64,000 bases of DNA from an uncultured Anaerolineae bacterium (GTDB lineage: Bacteria; Chloroflexota; Anaerolineae; Anaerolineales; Villigracilaceae). Shown piece after piece: positions 16,169 to 23,779 of this stretch (its first letter is position 1; each line of letters begins with the position of its first letter). A program made the position numbers and the translations under genes. The notes under the pieces are model-generated. The model ran no database searches, was not told the DNA's origin, and saw only the letters and a program-made list of their open reading frames with translations. The stretch lies in assembly GCA_903822545.1 (NCBI GenBank), contig CAIJPN010000017.1:62001-126000 (forward strand), in the 5' to 3' direction.

Positions 16169-17656
16169 ATGCAACTACCAATCCTGAGTGTGATTGTCTT
16201 CACCCCGCTGGTTGCCGCAGTCATCATGCTGATGATGAAGCCGACCATGAAGACCGAAGTGCGCGTCACCGCCCTGGCGGCTGCAACTTTCGATCTTTTC
16301 CTGTCTGGCTGGGTGTACTTTACTTACAACATGCAGGCCGCGGGCTACCAGTTCCTTGAAAAATATTCCTGGCTGCCGCAGTTGGGCATTTCCTACCACG
16401 TCGGCGTAGATGGCATGTCGGCCCCGCTCGTCCTGCTGACGGGCGTGGTCATGTTCACCGGCGTGCTGATTTCGTGGGGCATCGACGACCGTCCGCGCGA
16501 ATTCTTCGCCTTCCTGTTCCTGCTGGCGGGCGGTGTGTTCGGCGTTTTCGTCGCGCTCGATCTGTTCATGCTGTTCTTCTTCTACGAAATCGCCGTTTTC
16601 CCCATGTACCTGTTGATCGCCATCTGGGGCTGGAAAGTCACCCGCGAATACGCCGCGATGAAGCTGACCCTGTACCTGTTCCTCGGTTCAGTCTTTTCTC
16701 TGGTCGGCGCGCTCGCCATGTACTTTGCCAACTACCAGATGCACGGTGTCCTGACCTTCGACATGCTCGAACTGGAAAAAGCCGGTTTCCCGCTGCTCTT
16801 CCAGCAGATCTGGTTCCTGCCCACCTTCATGGGCTTCGCCATCCTGGGCGGTATCTTCCCCTTCCACAACTGGTCGCCTGATGGTCACGTTGCCGCCCCG
16901 ACTGCGGTTTCCATGTTCCACGCGGGCGTACTGATGAAGCTGGGCGCTTTCGCAGCCCTGCGCGTCGGCATTATGCTCCTGCCGCAAGGCGCGCTCGTCT
17001 GGAAAGACCTGATTTTCGGCCTCGCCACCGTCAACGTGATTTACGGCGCTTTCATCGCCATGATCCAGACCGATATGAAGTACGTTATCGGCTTCTCATC
17101 CGTCTCACACATGGGCCTGGTTGCGCTTGGCTTCTCCACCCTCACCCGTGAAGGCATGCTCGGCGCAGGCGTCCAAATGTTCTCCCACGGCGTTATGACG
17201 GCTCTCTTCTTCGCCGCCGTGGGCATGGTTTATGACCGTGCCCACACCCGTCAGATCCCGGAACTCGGCGGCATGATCAAACCACTGCCCTGGGTGGGGG
17301 TCGCCTTCATCATCGGCGGTCTCGTTTCGATGGGCATGCCTGGCTTCTCCGGTTTTGTGGCCGAATTCCCCATCTTCATGGGCGTCTGGAAAACCCAGTG
17401 GGTGGTTGCCATCGCGGCTTCCATCTCCATCGTTATAACCGCAGCCTACATCATCATGGTCATTCGCAAAGTCTTCTTTGGCGAAGTCCCGGCGCACTTT
17501 GAAGGTCACATCACCCCGATCTCGGCCCTCGACAAAGTCGCCATCGTGACCCTGTGCGGTTTCATGGTCGCCCTGGGTGTTTACCCCGCGCTGATGACCC
17601 CCATGGTTTCGCTTGGCGTGCAAAACATCCTGCGCCTGGTGTTTGGAGGTGCATAA
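16169..17656 (+). CDS. nuoM: NADH-quinone oxidoreductase subunit M (second, divergent copy)
   Basis: A 495-residue protein, clearly NuoM-type but not a recent duplicate of the first copy. Glu140 (FFFYEIAVFP), Lys257 (GVLMKLGAF) and Glu399 (GFVAEF) are kept. The TM7 lysine is replaced: the segment reads FAILGGIFPFHNWSPDGH where canonical NuoM has FALK/FAVK, so the lysine position is Leu226. It may be the extra pump subunit of a four-pump complex I, or the copy whose channel works by a different residue set. Overlaps by junction with nuoN, whose ATG follows the stop directly. Confidence 0.92.
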   Translation: MQLPILSVIVFTPLVAAVIMLMMKPTMKTEVRVTALAAATFDLFLSGWVYFTYNMQAAGYQFLEKYSWLPQLGISYHVGVDGMSAPLVLLTGVVMFTGVLISWGIDDRPREFFAFLFLLAGGVFGVFVALDLFMLFFFYEIAVFPMYLLIAIWGWKVTREYAAMKLTLYLFLGSVFSLVGALAMYFANYQMHGVLTFDMLELEKAGFPLLFQQIWFLPTFMGFAILGGIFPFHNWSPDGHVAAPTAVSMFHAGVLMKLGAFAALRVGIMLLPQGALVWKDLIFGLATVNVIYGAFIAMIQTDMKYVIGFSSVSHMGLVALGFSTLTREGMLGAGVQMFSHGVMTALFFAAVGMVYDRAHTRQIPELGGMIKPLPWVGVAFIIGGLVSMGMPGFSGFVAEFPIFMGVWKTQWVVAIAASISIVITAAYIIMVIRKVFFGEVPAHFEGHITPISALDKVAIVTLCGFMVALGVYPALMTPMVSLGVQNILRLVFGGA

Positions 17657-19090
17657 ATGAGCCTCAACTTAATGGCAATCCTTCCTGAAATTCTCGTCCT
17701 GCTGGTCGGCATCCTCGTGCTGGTCTGCGACCCGTTTTTCAAAGATGAAAACCGTCGCGTTGGCCTCGGCTGGTTGACCGCCGGTGGCCTTACCGCCACC
17801 CTGGCAATCAGCCTGTTGGCAGGCCAGCCTGGCCAGCCAGCTTCTGCCTGGGGTGGCATGGTGCGTTACGATTGGCTCTCCTTCGCCTTCAAGATGTTCT
17901 TCATCTTCGCGGCAGCCATCACCGCCCTGTTCTTCATGGATGTAGACAAACTTGGCCGCCGCGCCGAAGCCTACGTTCTGCTGACCGCATCCACCATCGG
18001 TATGAGCCTCATGGCCTCATCGTCCGATCTGGTTATGCTCTACCTGGCCATCGAAACCACCTCCATCCCGATGTATGTTCTCTCTGGCTTCATGCTGGAT
18101 GATCAGAAATCGACCGAGTCTGGTTTCAAATACCTGCTCTTTGGCGCCATGACCTCTGCGGTTTTCCTTTATGGACTTTCGCTGGTCTACGGTTTCGCAG
18201 GTTCTACCAGCTACGAAGTGGTCGCCCTGAAATTCACATCGCTGAACATTGTTTCCGTTGGTGTGCTTTTCCTCATCCTGGTTGGACTTGGCTTCAAAGT
18301 CTCCCTGGCCCCCTTCCATTTCTGGGCCCCCGACACCTACGAAGGCGCTCCATCCCCCGTCGCCGGGGTGTTATCCACCGCATCCAAAGCCGCTGGCTTT
18401 GCCGTGCTCATCCGACTGCTCCTGGTGGGTTTTCCCGCCATGGCTGAACAATGGCAGTTGACGTTAGCAATCATGGCCGCCATCACCATGACGATTGGTA
18501 ACCTGGTTGCCCTGGCGCAAAAGAACATCAAACGCCTGCTCGCCTACTCCTCGATTGCCCACGCCGGTTACGCCCTGATCGGCCTGGTCGCCAACAACGA
18601 ACTTGGCCACCTATCGGTTGTTTTCTATCTCCTGGCATACATCCTGACCAACCTGGCCGCCTTTGGCATAATCACCGCCTTTGGTCGTATTGCTGGCTCA
18701 GATGAAATCCGCGCCTATGATGGGATGAGCCGTCGTTCGCCCTACCTTGCGCTTGCCATGCTGATTGCCTTCCTCTCCCTGGCGGGGATGCCACCTTTTG
18801 GTGGTTTCATCGCCAAGGCCCTGGTTTTTGCCGCAGCAGTCCAGGCTGGCTGGTACTGGCTGGTCTTCGTAGGCATCATCAACTCCATCGTGGGTGTCTA
18901 CTACTACCTCACCACCATGAAGTATGTTTATCTCTACCGCATGGAAGGCGAGAACGAAGAATCCTTCCCAATCCCCATGTCGCGCCCGTACGTGATCGCC
19001 CTGGTTGTGCTCTGCCTGGGCATTATCATGGTTGGCTCCTTCTTCGCCCCCTGGTTTGACCTGGCTGGCAAAGCGGCCATGGGCCTCTAA
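17657..19090 (+). CDS. nuoN: NADH-quinone oxidoreductase subunit N
   Basis: A 477-residue antiporter-like pump subunit, the last gene of the membrane-arm operon. Seen motifs are the YLAIETTSIPMYVLSGF glutamate helix and the GLGFKVSLAPFHFWAPDTYEG lysine helix, plus a lysine in STASKAAGF. GGAGGT lies 7 nt before the ATG, inside the end of the preceding gene, so the two are translationally coupled. A new promoter for the ATP synthase genes follows. Confidence 0.95.
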   Translation: MSLNLMAILPEILVLLVGILVLVCDPFFKDENRRVGLGWLTAGGLTATLAISLLAGQPGQPASAWGGMVRYDWLSFAFKMFFIFAAAITALFFMDVDKLGRRAEAYVLLTASTIGMSLMASSSDLVMLYLAIETTSIPMYVLSGFMLDDQKSTESGFKYLLFGAMTSAVFLYGLSLVYGFAGSTSYEVVALKFTSLNIVSVGVLFLILVGLGFKVSLAPFHFWAPDTYEGAPSPVAGVLSTASKAAGFAVLIRLLLVGFPAMAEQWQLTLAIMAAITMTIGNLVALAQKNIKRLLAYSSIAHAGYALIGLVANNELGHLSVVFYLLAYILTNLAAFGIITAFGRIAGSDEIRAYDGMSRRSPYLALAMLIAFLSLAGMPPFGGFIAKALVFAAAVQAGWYWLVFVGIINSIVGVYYYLTTMKYVYLYRMEGENEESFPIPMSRPYVIALVVLCLGIIMVGSFFAPWFDLAGKAAMGL

Positions 19091-19147
19091 AAACAACCTC
19101 CAGGCGGTGGATAGAAAAATCTGCCGCCCGGACAACCTCTCTGCGCG

Positions 19148-19175
19148 TTGACGCAAAAAACCTTTGTGATATAAT
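19148..19175 (+). promoter_or_regulatory. Sigma70-type promoter for the Fo ATP synthase operon
   Basis: TTGACG (19148-19153) and TATAAT (19170-19175) are separated by 16 nt, close to consensus. The first ATG is at 19185, only 9 nt after the -10, so transcription should start at or a few nucleotides before the start codon. There is no room for a ribosome binding site. Confidence 0.8.
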
Positions 19176-19184
19176 CCGCAACCG

Positions 19185-19490
19185 ATGAATGACCCTGTAA
19201 CCCAAACCAGCCGCCAACAGTCCAATACTACGTTTAACATGACCCTGGCGGCAGTAATTGGCCAGGTGGGGTGTTTGACCCCGATCATCATCATTGGAGC
19301 ATTATTCACGGGGCTTTGGCTGGATCGGCAGTTTGAGACCAAGCCACTTTTCACAATCCTGTTCATTGTTGGCAGTGCGCCGGTAGCATTGTATGTACTG
19401 TTTGCAATTGTGCGCTCGGCAACGAAGCGCATTAAGCCACAAATTAACCCCAAATCTGAGAATTTGCCAGAAGGAGGTAGAGAATCGTGA
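19185..19490 (+). CDS. AtpZ/AtpI-family ATP synthase accessory membrane protein
   Basis: A 101-residue protein with two hydrophobic helices (about 19-46 and 58-82) separated by a short WLDRQFETKP loop. Position and topology fit the small AtpZ/AtpI proteins encoded first in ATP synthase operons, which help c-ring assembly or carry Mg/Ca in some species. It likely starts without a leader (see the promoter upstream). Its stop overlaps the GTG start of atpB in GTGA. Confidence 0.75.
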   Translation: MNDPVTQTSRQQSNTTFNMTLAAVIGQVGCLTPIIIIGALFTGLWLDRQFETKPLFTILFIVGSAPVALYVLFAIVRSATKRIKPQINPKSENLPEGGRES

Positions 19491-20461
19491 CTGAAAAACC
19501 TAAACAAAAAGTATGGGGCCGTTGGGTCGTGCTAGCTGCGGTTTTGGTTGGCATTTACTTGTTTTATGTTGCCAAGATCCCGGTAATCATGCCCGAAGTT
19601 TTGCTCCCCGCTGAAGAAGTATTTTCTATTGGCGGCTTTCCCATCACTAACACCCTGATTGCCCTCTTTTTCGTGGATGTGATTGTCTTCCTGATCGCCC
19701 TCAGCGTCAAAAACGCAGTGGCTAGCGGCAAGCAAATCCTGACCGGGATTGCGGGTGCAGTCGAAGCCCTGGTAGACATGCTCTACGGCATGACCGAAGG
19801 AACCGCCGGGAAGTGGGCCAAAGCTGTCTTCCCCTGGTTTGTGACCATCATGTTGCTGGTATTGGTCGCCAACTGGATGGAACTTCTCCCCGGTATTGAA
19901 ACCATCGGCCTGATTCATGAGTCCCCCGAACATGGTGAATATGCCCTCGGTCACTTTGGCCCATTCACTACCATTGAGAAGGTTGCAGAAGAAGGCGAAG
20001 GTCATGGCGGTGGCTATGCCCTCATCCCCTACGTTCGTGTTGTATCATCTGACCTGAACTTCACACTCGCCATAGCCTTGGTTGTCGTTGTGATGATCCA
20101 ATACTATGGTATCAAATCACAGGGGATGGCCTATTTCGGTAAATTCTGGAATACCGGCACAGTCTTCTCAAAGCCCATCTTTGGCGTGATCGATTTCGGC
20201 GTTGGCTTGCTTGAAGTTGTTTCTGAATTCTCGAAAGTGCTCTCGTTTGCCTTCCGTCTCTTCGGTAACATCTTCGCTGGTTCGGTGCTACTGTTCGTTA
20301 TCGGCTCGCTTGTGCCGGTGTTTGCTCAGTCTATCTTTTATCTGCTCGAATTCTTCGTTGGCGCGATCCAGGCTTTTGTGTTTGGCCTGCTCGCCACCAC
20401 CTTCATGGCCCAGGCAACCCAGGGACATGGTGGTGAACATCACGAAGAAGCGCACGCGTAA
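19487..20461 (+). CDS. atpB: ATP synthase Fo subunit a
   Basis: A 324-residue membrane subunit forming the proton half-channels. The essential arginine is in FRLFGNIFAG. It is longer than the usual 240-280 residues: there is an extra N-terminal helix (about 13-31), an acidic/Gly/His loop (about 145-175) and a His/Glu-rich tail (GHGGEHHEEAHA). The start is GTG at 19487 with AAGGAGGT 9 nt upstream, overlapping the previous gene. Confidence 0.93.
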   Translation: MTEKPKQKVWGRWVVLAAVLVGIYLFYVAKIPVIMPEVLLPAEEVFSIGGFPITNTLIALFFVDVIVFLIALSVKNAVASGKQILTGIAGAVEALVDMLYGMTEGTAGKWAKAVFPWFVTIMLLVLVANWMELLPGIETIGLIHESPEHGEYALGHFGPFTTIEKVAEEGEGHGGGYALIPYVRVVSSDLNFTLAIALVVVVMIQYYGIKSQGMAYFGKFWNTGTVFSKPIFGVIDFGVGLLEVVSEFSKVLSFAFRLFGNIFAGSVLLFVIGSLVPVFAQSIFYLLEFFVGAIQAFVFGLLATTFMAQATQGHGGEHHEEAHA

Positions 20462-20464
20462 ATC

Positions 20465-20521
20465 TTCGGGCGGCTTCGCCCGGGAAACACACCATTTCAA
20501 GTGGCGGTTCCCCCGCCCGAA
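20465..20521 (+). other. Alternative hairpins in the atpB-atpE gap
   Basis: TTCGGGCGG (20465-20473) can pair with CCGCCCGAA (20513-20521), enclosing 39 nt. Alternatively CGGGC (20467-20471) pairs with GCCCG (20478-20482). The two forms exclude each other, and the structure ends 25 nt before the atpE start, so it could protect the mRNA or tune the high c-subunit synthesis. Confidence 0.5.
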
Positions 20522-20545
20522 AATATCACTCGGAGGTTATTCAAA

Positions 20546-20773
20546 ATGGAAGCTGATGCTGCAAAATTGGTTGGCGCTGGTTTGGCAATGATTGGCGCAA
20601 TTGGCGCCGGTGCTGGTATTGGTATTGTTGCCAGCGGTGCGGTGCAGGCGATGGGCCGCAACCCGGATGCCACCGGCACGATCCAGACAAACATGATCCT
20701 CGGTATTGCGTTCGCTGAAGCCGTTGCGATTTACTGTCTGGTCGTCGCTCTCCTGATCCTGTTCGTCTTCTAA
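20546..20773 (+). CDS. atpE: ATP synthase Fo subunit c
   Basis: A 75-residue hairpin of two helices forming the c-ring. TM1 is glycine-rich (GAGAGIGIV), the loop has RNPDA, and the ion-binding glutamate is in IAFAEAVAIY. The residue after Glu is Ala and TM1 lacks the Gln of sodium-binding rings, so proton coupling is likely. The ATG at 20546 has CGGAGGT at good spacing; a GTG at 20501 in frame would add residues encoded by the upstream hairpin and is not used. Confidence 0.93.
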   Translation: MEADAAKLVGAGLAMIGAIGAGAGIGIVASGAVQAMGRNPDATGTIQTNMILGIAFAEAVAIYCLVVALLILFVF

Positions 20774-20791
20774 AGAAGACAGGAGGATACT

Positions 20792-21526
20792 TTGGAAGCT
20801 CTTGGTATCAACCCCGGCTTTTTGCTGGTTCAGATTGTTAATCTGATAATTGCATACGTCGTCATTGCAAAGTGGATCGTCGGCCCCATCATGGGCATGA
20901 TTGAATCCCGCCGCCAGACGATTTCCCAGGGCCTTGATGACGCTCGTATCGCGGCGGAAGCCCGCGCGAACGCTGAAAAAGAAGCCCAAAAGATCGTGGC
21001 CGAAGCCCAGGCGAAAGCCGGGCAGGTTGTCCGCGATTCCACCGAACGCGCTGAAGCCGCTGCCCGCGAAGTCAAAGCTGCTGCTGATGCTGAAGCCGCC
21101 AAGGCCGCCGAAAAGAAGCTGGCTGAAGTTGAAGAAGAACGCAGCCGCATTCTCGGTGACATCCGCGGACAGGTGGCTGCCCTCGCCATTGCTGCCACCC
21201 AAAAACTGGTTGGCGAAGCCCTTGATGAGAAGCGCCAGCACACCCTGCTCGATGAATTCTTCTCCGGCGTCAAGGCTGGCAAAGTTGTCGTGCTCGAAGG
21301 CACCTCCGCTTCCGGTCAGTCTGCTGAAGTCACCAGCGCCCTGCCGCTCACTTCTGAAGAGCAGGATTCTGTCAAGAAAGATGTTCTCGCCAAAGCTGGC
21401 GCTGCCGCTGTTTCCTTCCGCGTTGATCCCAGCATCCTTGGTGGCCTGGTCATCAAAGTTGGCGACAAAGTCCTCGATGGCTCTGTCTCCGGCAAACTTG
21501 AAGGCCTGCGCTCCAACTTGCGCTAG
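20792..21526 (+). CDS. atpF: ATP synthase subunit b fused to a delta-type C-terminal domain
   Basis: A 244-residue fusion. Residues about 8-27 are the membrane anchor, about 35-150 an Ala/Glu/Lys-rich coiled-coil stalk (subunit b), and about 175-244 match the C-terminal domain of subunit delta (TSALPLTSEEQ, then VDPSILGGLVIKVGDKVLDGSV and KLEGLRSNL). The delta N-terminal six-helix domain that binds F1 alpha is not visible. The start is TTG at 20792, 4-5 nt after AGGAGGA. A strong terminator follows, so F1 genes are not in this operon. Confidence 0.88.
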   Translation: MEALGINPGFLLVQIVNLIIAYVVIAKWIVGPIMGMIESRRQTISQGLDDARIAAEARANAEKEAQKIVAEAQAKAGQVVRDSTERAEAAAREVKAAADAEAAKAAEKKLAEVEEERSRILGDIRGQVAALAIAATQKLVGEALDEKRQHTLLDEFFSGVKAGKVVVLEGTSASGQSAEVTSALPLTSEEQDSVKKDVLAKAGAAAVSFRVDPSILGGLVIKVGDKVLDGSVSGKLEGLRSNLR

Positions 21527-21543
21527 TTTTTCTCGCTTGACGT

Positions 21544-21583
21544 AAAAAGGGTTTTGACTGAAAATCGTCAAAACCCTTTTTTG
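21544..21583 (+). terminator. Strong intrinsic terminator of the atp operon
   Basis: A perfect 15-bp stem (21544-21558 with 21567-21581) has an 8-nt loop and a T-run. It ends the Fo operon before any F1 gene and only 13 nt before the murE start codon. Confidence 0.92.
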
Positions 21584-21595
21584 TTCCCACTTGCC

Positions 21596-23233
21596 ATGAA
21601 AACACTCCCAGAACTGTTTGCAGAATTTCCCTACCCCTTTTCGGGTCAGCTGGCCCCAACCCCCATTGCAGATATTGCCATCGACAACCGCAAAATCCAG
21701 CCTGGCGGACTTTTTGTCGCGCTCAAAGGCGGCTCGGCAGATGGACACAATTTCATCCCCGATGCCATTCGCCGGGGGGCAGCCGCCATTGTCGGCCAGC
21801 GCGAAATCGACGGGTTGCCCGTTCCCTACATCCGCGTCGAAAACACCCGTCATGCCCTCACCCACCTCGCAGCCGCCTTCTACGGGTATCCAGGCCGCCG
21901 CCTGATCGTCATCGGCATCACCGGCACCGATGGCAAAACCACCACCAGCAACCTGCTTTACCACATCCTGCTGGCGGCGGGCATCAAAACCGGCATGATT
22001 TCCACCGTCAACGCCGTTATCGGCGACACCGTTCTCGATACCGGCTTCCACGTCACCACCCCCGACGCCCACGATGTCCAAAATTACCTGGCCCAGATGG
22101 TTGCCGCTGGCCTGACGCATGTCATCCTTGAAACCACCTCGCACGGCCTGGCCCAGCATCGCACCGACGCCGCGCTCTACGATATCGCCGTCGTCACCAA
22201 CGTCACCCATGAACACATGGACGAGCACGGCGATTATGAGCATTACCTGGCATCCAAGGGGCGACTCTTCGAATTGATCGCATCCACACCCCCAAAAGAT
22301 CCCCGAATACCGCCCCTCGGCGTGCTCAACCTCGACGACCAGAAATCCTACCCGTATCTCCGCGCCATCACCAAAACCGCCCAAACCAGCTACGGACTCA
22401 CCTCCCAACCAGATATCCACGCTGAAAATATCCACTACACCCCGCGCGGACTGACCTTCGACATCCTCGGCCCCAACTTCCGGGTGGATTCCGTTCACAG
22501 CAGCCTGGTCGGCGCCTACAATGTTTCCAACTGCCTGGCAGCCTTCTCCGCCGCCGTAGTTGGATTGGGAATTGATCCGCAAATCGCAGCCCATGGGCTT
22601 GCCGCCCTGCCTGGCGTTCCTGGCCGCATGGAACGCATCAACCTCGGCCAACCCTTCACCGCCATCGTCGATTTTGCCCACACCCCCAACGCCCTCAAAG
22701 TCACCCTTGAAACCGCCCGCCAAATGCTCGCATCCATCCCGGCTGGAGATGGGCCTGGGGTGAAACAAACTTTCTCCCCTCCCCCTATGGGGGAGGGGCC
22801 GGGGGTGAGGGAGATCGCTCGCGTCATCGTCGTCTTCGGTTCCGCCGGTTTGCGCGACCGTGCCAAACGCCGCATGATGGCCGAAACCGCCGCCGAACTT
22901 GCCGATATTTCCATCCTGACCGCCGAAGACCCGCGCACCGAATCGCTTGATTCTATCCTGCAAGAAATGGCCGATGGCGCGGTTTCGCGTGGCGGCATCG
23001 AAGGTGAAACTTTCCACCGCGTGCGTGATCGTGGCGAAGCCATCAAACTAGCCCTGCGCCTGGCCCGCCCTGGCGATATTGTCCTTTCCTGCGGCAAAGG
23101 CCACGAACAATCCATGTGCTTCGGTACCACCGAATACCTGTGGGATGACCGTATCGCCATGCGCGCCGCCCTCGCCCAATTCCTCGGCGTTGATGGCCCT
23201 AAAATGCCCTACCTGCCCACGCAAGAATCTTAA
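21596..23233 (+). CDS. murE: UDP-N-acetylmuramyl-tripeptide synthetase (MurE family)
   Basis: A 545-residue Mur ligase that adds the third amino acid (diamino acid) to UDP-MurNAc-dipeptide. Blocks: N-terminal UDP-binding domain, GITGTDGKTTTSN ATP loop (about 108-120), the VTNVTHEHMDEHG catalytic region, and a C-terminal domain with EDPRTES where mDAP-adding enzymes have DNPR. Residues about 382-405 (GDGPGVK ... MGEGPGVRE) are an in-frame insertion made by a palindromic repeat, placed just before the conserved VIVVFGSAG strand. No ribosome binding site is seen before the ATG, which lies right after the atp terminator. Confidence 0.9.
   Translation: MKTLPELFAEFPYPFSGQLAPTPIADIAIDNRKIQPGGLFVALKGGSADGHNFIPDAIRRGAAAIVGQREIDGLPVPYIRVENTRHALTHLAAAFYGYPGRRLIVIGITGTDGKTTTSNLLYHILLAAGIKTGMISTVNAVIGDTVLDTGFHVTTPDAHDVQNYLAQMVAAGLTHVILETTSHGLAQHRTDAALYDIAVVTNVTHEHMDEHGDYEHYLASKGRLFELIASTPPKDPRIPPLGVLNLDDQKSYPYLRAITKTAQTSYGLTSQPDIHAENIHYTPRGLTFDILGPNFRVDSVHSSLVGAYNVSNCLAAFSAAVVGLGIDPQIAAHGLAALPGVPGRMERINLGQPFTAIVDFAHTPNALKVTLETARQMLASIPAGDGPGVKQTFSPPPMGEGPGVREIARVIVVFGSAGLRDRAKRRMMAETAAELADISILTAEDPRTESLDSILQEMADGAVSRGGIEGETFHRVRDRGEAIKLALRLARPGDIVLSCGKGHEQSMCFGTTEYLWDDRIAMRAALAQFLGVDGPKMPYLPTQES
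22741..22812. repeat. G/C-rich palindromic element inserted in murE
   Basis: A perfect 10-bp palindrome CCCCTCCCCC / GGGGGAGGGG around TAT (22776-22798) is flanked by two imperfect direct copies of a GGGCC(T/G)GGGGTGA motif (about 22750 and 22796). The inserted stretch is a multiple of three and lacks stops. Confidence 0.75.
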
Positions 23234-23305
23234 TGTTCAAAAGCTGAAGCTGCTACTGCCTTTTCGTAGAATCGATAAACAATCCACTTCCTACCTGCCA
23301 CGCAA

Positions 23306-23779
23306 ATGCTCCACTACCTCCACCGCACCCAACTCATCCCCGCCAGCCTGGACAAAGTCTGGGACTATTTCTCTGACCCGCGCAACCTGGATGAAATGAC
23401 TCCACCTGATATGCGTTTTCACATCCTGACAGACCCCCTGCCGCGCATGTATCCCGGGCAGCTCATCGAATATCGCGTGGAATTCATCAGAGGCCTGCCA
23501 TCTCCCTGGCTGACAGAAATAGCCCACGTTCGCAAACCGGAATATTTTGTGGATGAACAGCGCCTCGGCCCGTACCAGTTCTGGTATCACGAACACAACT
23601 TCCAGCCGGTGGATGGCGGTGTTTTGATGATTGATAAAGTCACCTACTCGATTGGCTTTGGCTTGCTCGGCGATTTCCTGAACGCCATCTGGATTTCGCG
23701 CCGATTGAAGGACATTTTTGATTTCCGCACCCAAAAGATGAACGAGATTTTCCCCGTTGGAGGGAAAGATGCGCGTTGA
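23306..23779 (+). CDS. SRPBCC-fold (START-like) ligand-binding protein
   Basis: A 157-residue protein. The N-terminal HRTQLIPASLDKVWDYFSDPRNL pattern is characteristic of the SRPBCC (Bet v1/START-like) superfamily, with a hydrophobic cavity. The TPPDMRFHILTD and GGVLMIDKVTY segments resemble the coenzyme-Q/cyclase-like branch often annotated as cell-division inhibitor or polyketide cyclase. The ligand is unknown. A TAGAAT box lies upstream at about 23267. It overlaps the following GNAT gene by 11 nt. Confidence 0.75.
   Translation: MLHYLHRTQLIPASLDKVWDYFSDPRNLDEMTPPDMRFHILTDPLPRMYPGQLIEYRVEFIRGLPSPWLTEIAHVRKPEYFVDEQRLGPYQFWYHEHNFQPVDGGVLMIDKVTYSIGFGLLGDFLNAIWISRRLKDIFDFRTQKMNEIFPVGGKDAR

Noticed and set aside
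20546-20773. Sodium-coupled c subunit
   Set aside because: The residue after the ion-binding Glu is Ala, and TM1 lacks the Gln of sodium-binding rings.
20537-23017. An 826-codon open frame on the minus strand opposite atpE, atpF and murE
   Set aside because: It lies fully antisense to three well-supported genes, has the glycine/aspartate-rich composition of a reverse-frame shadow, and has no domain or start signal.
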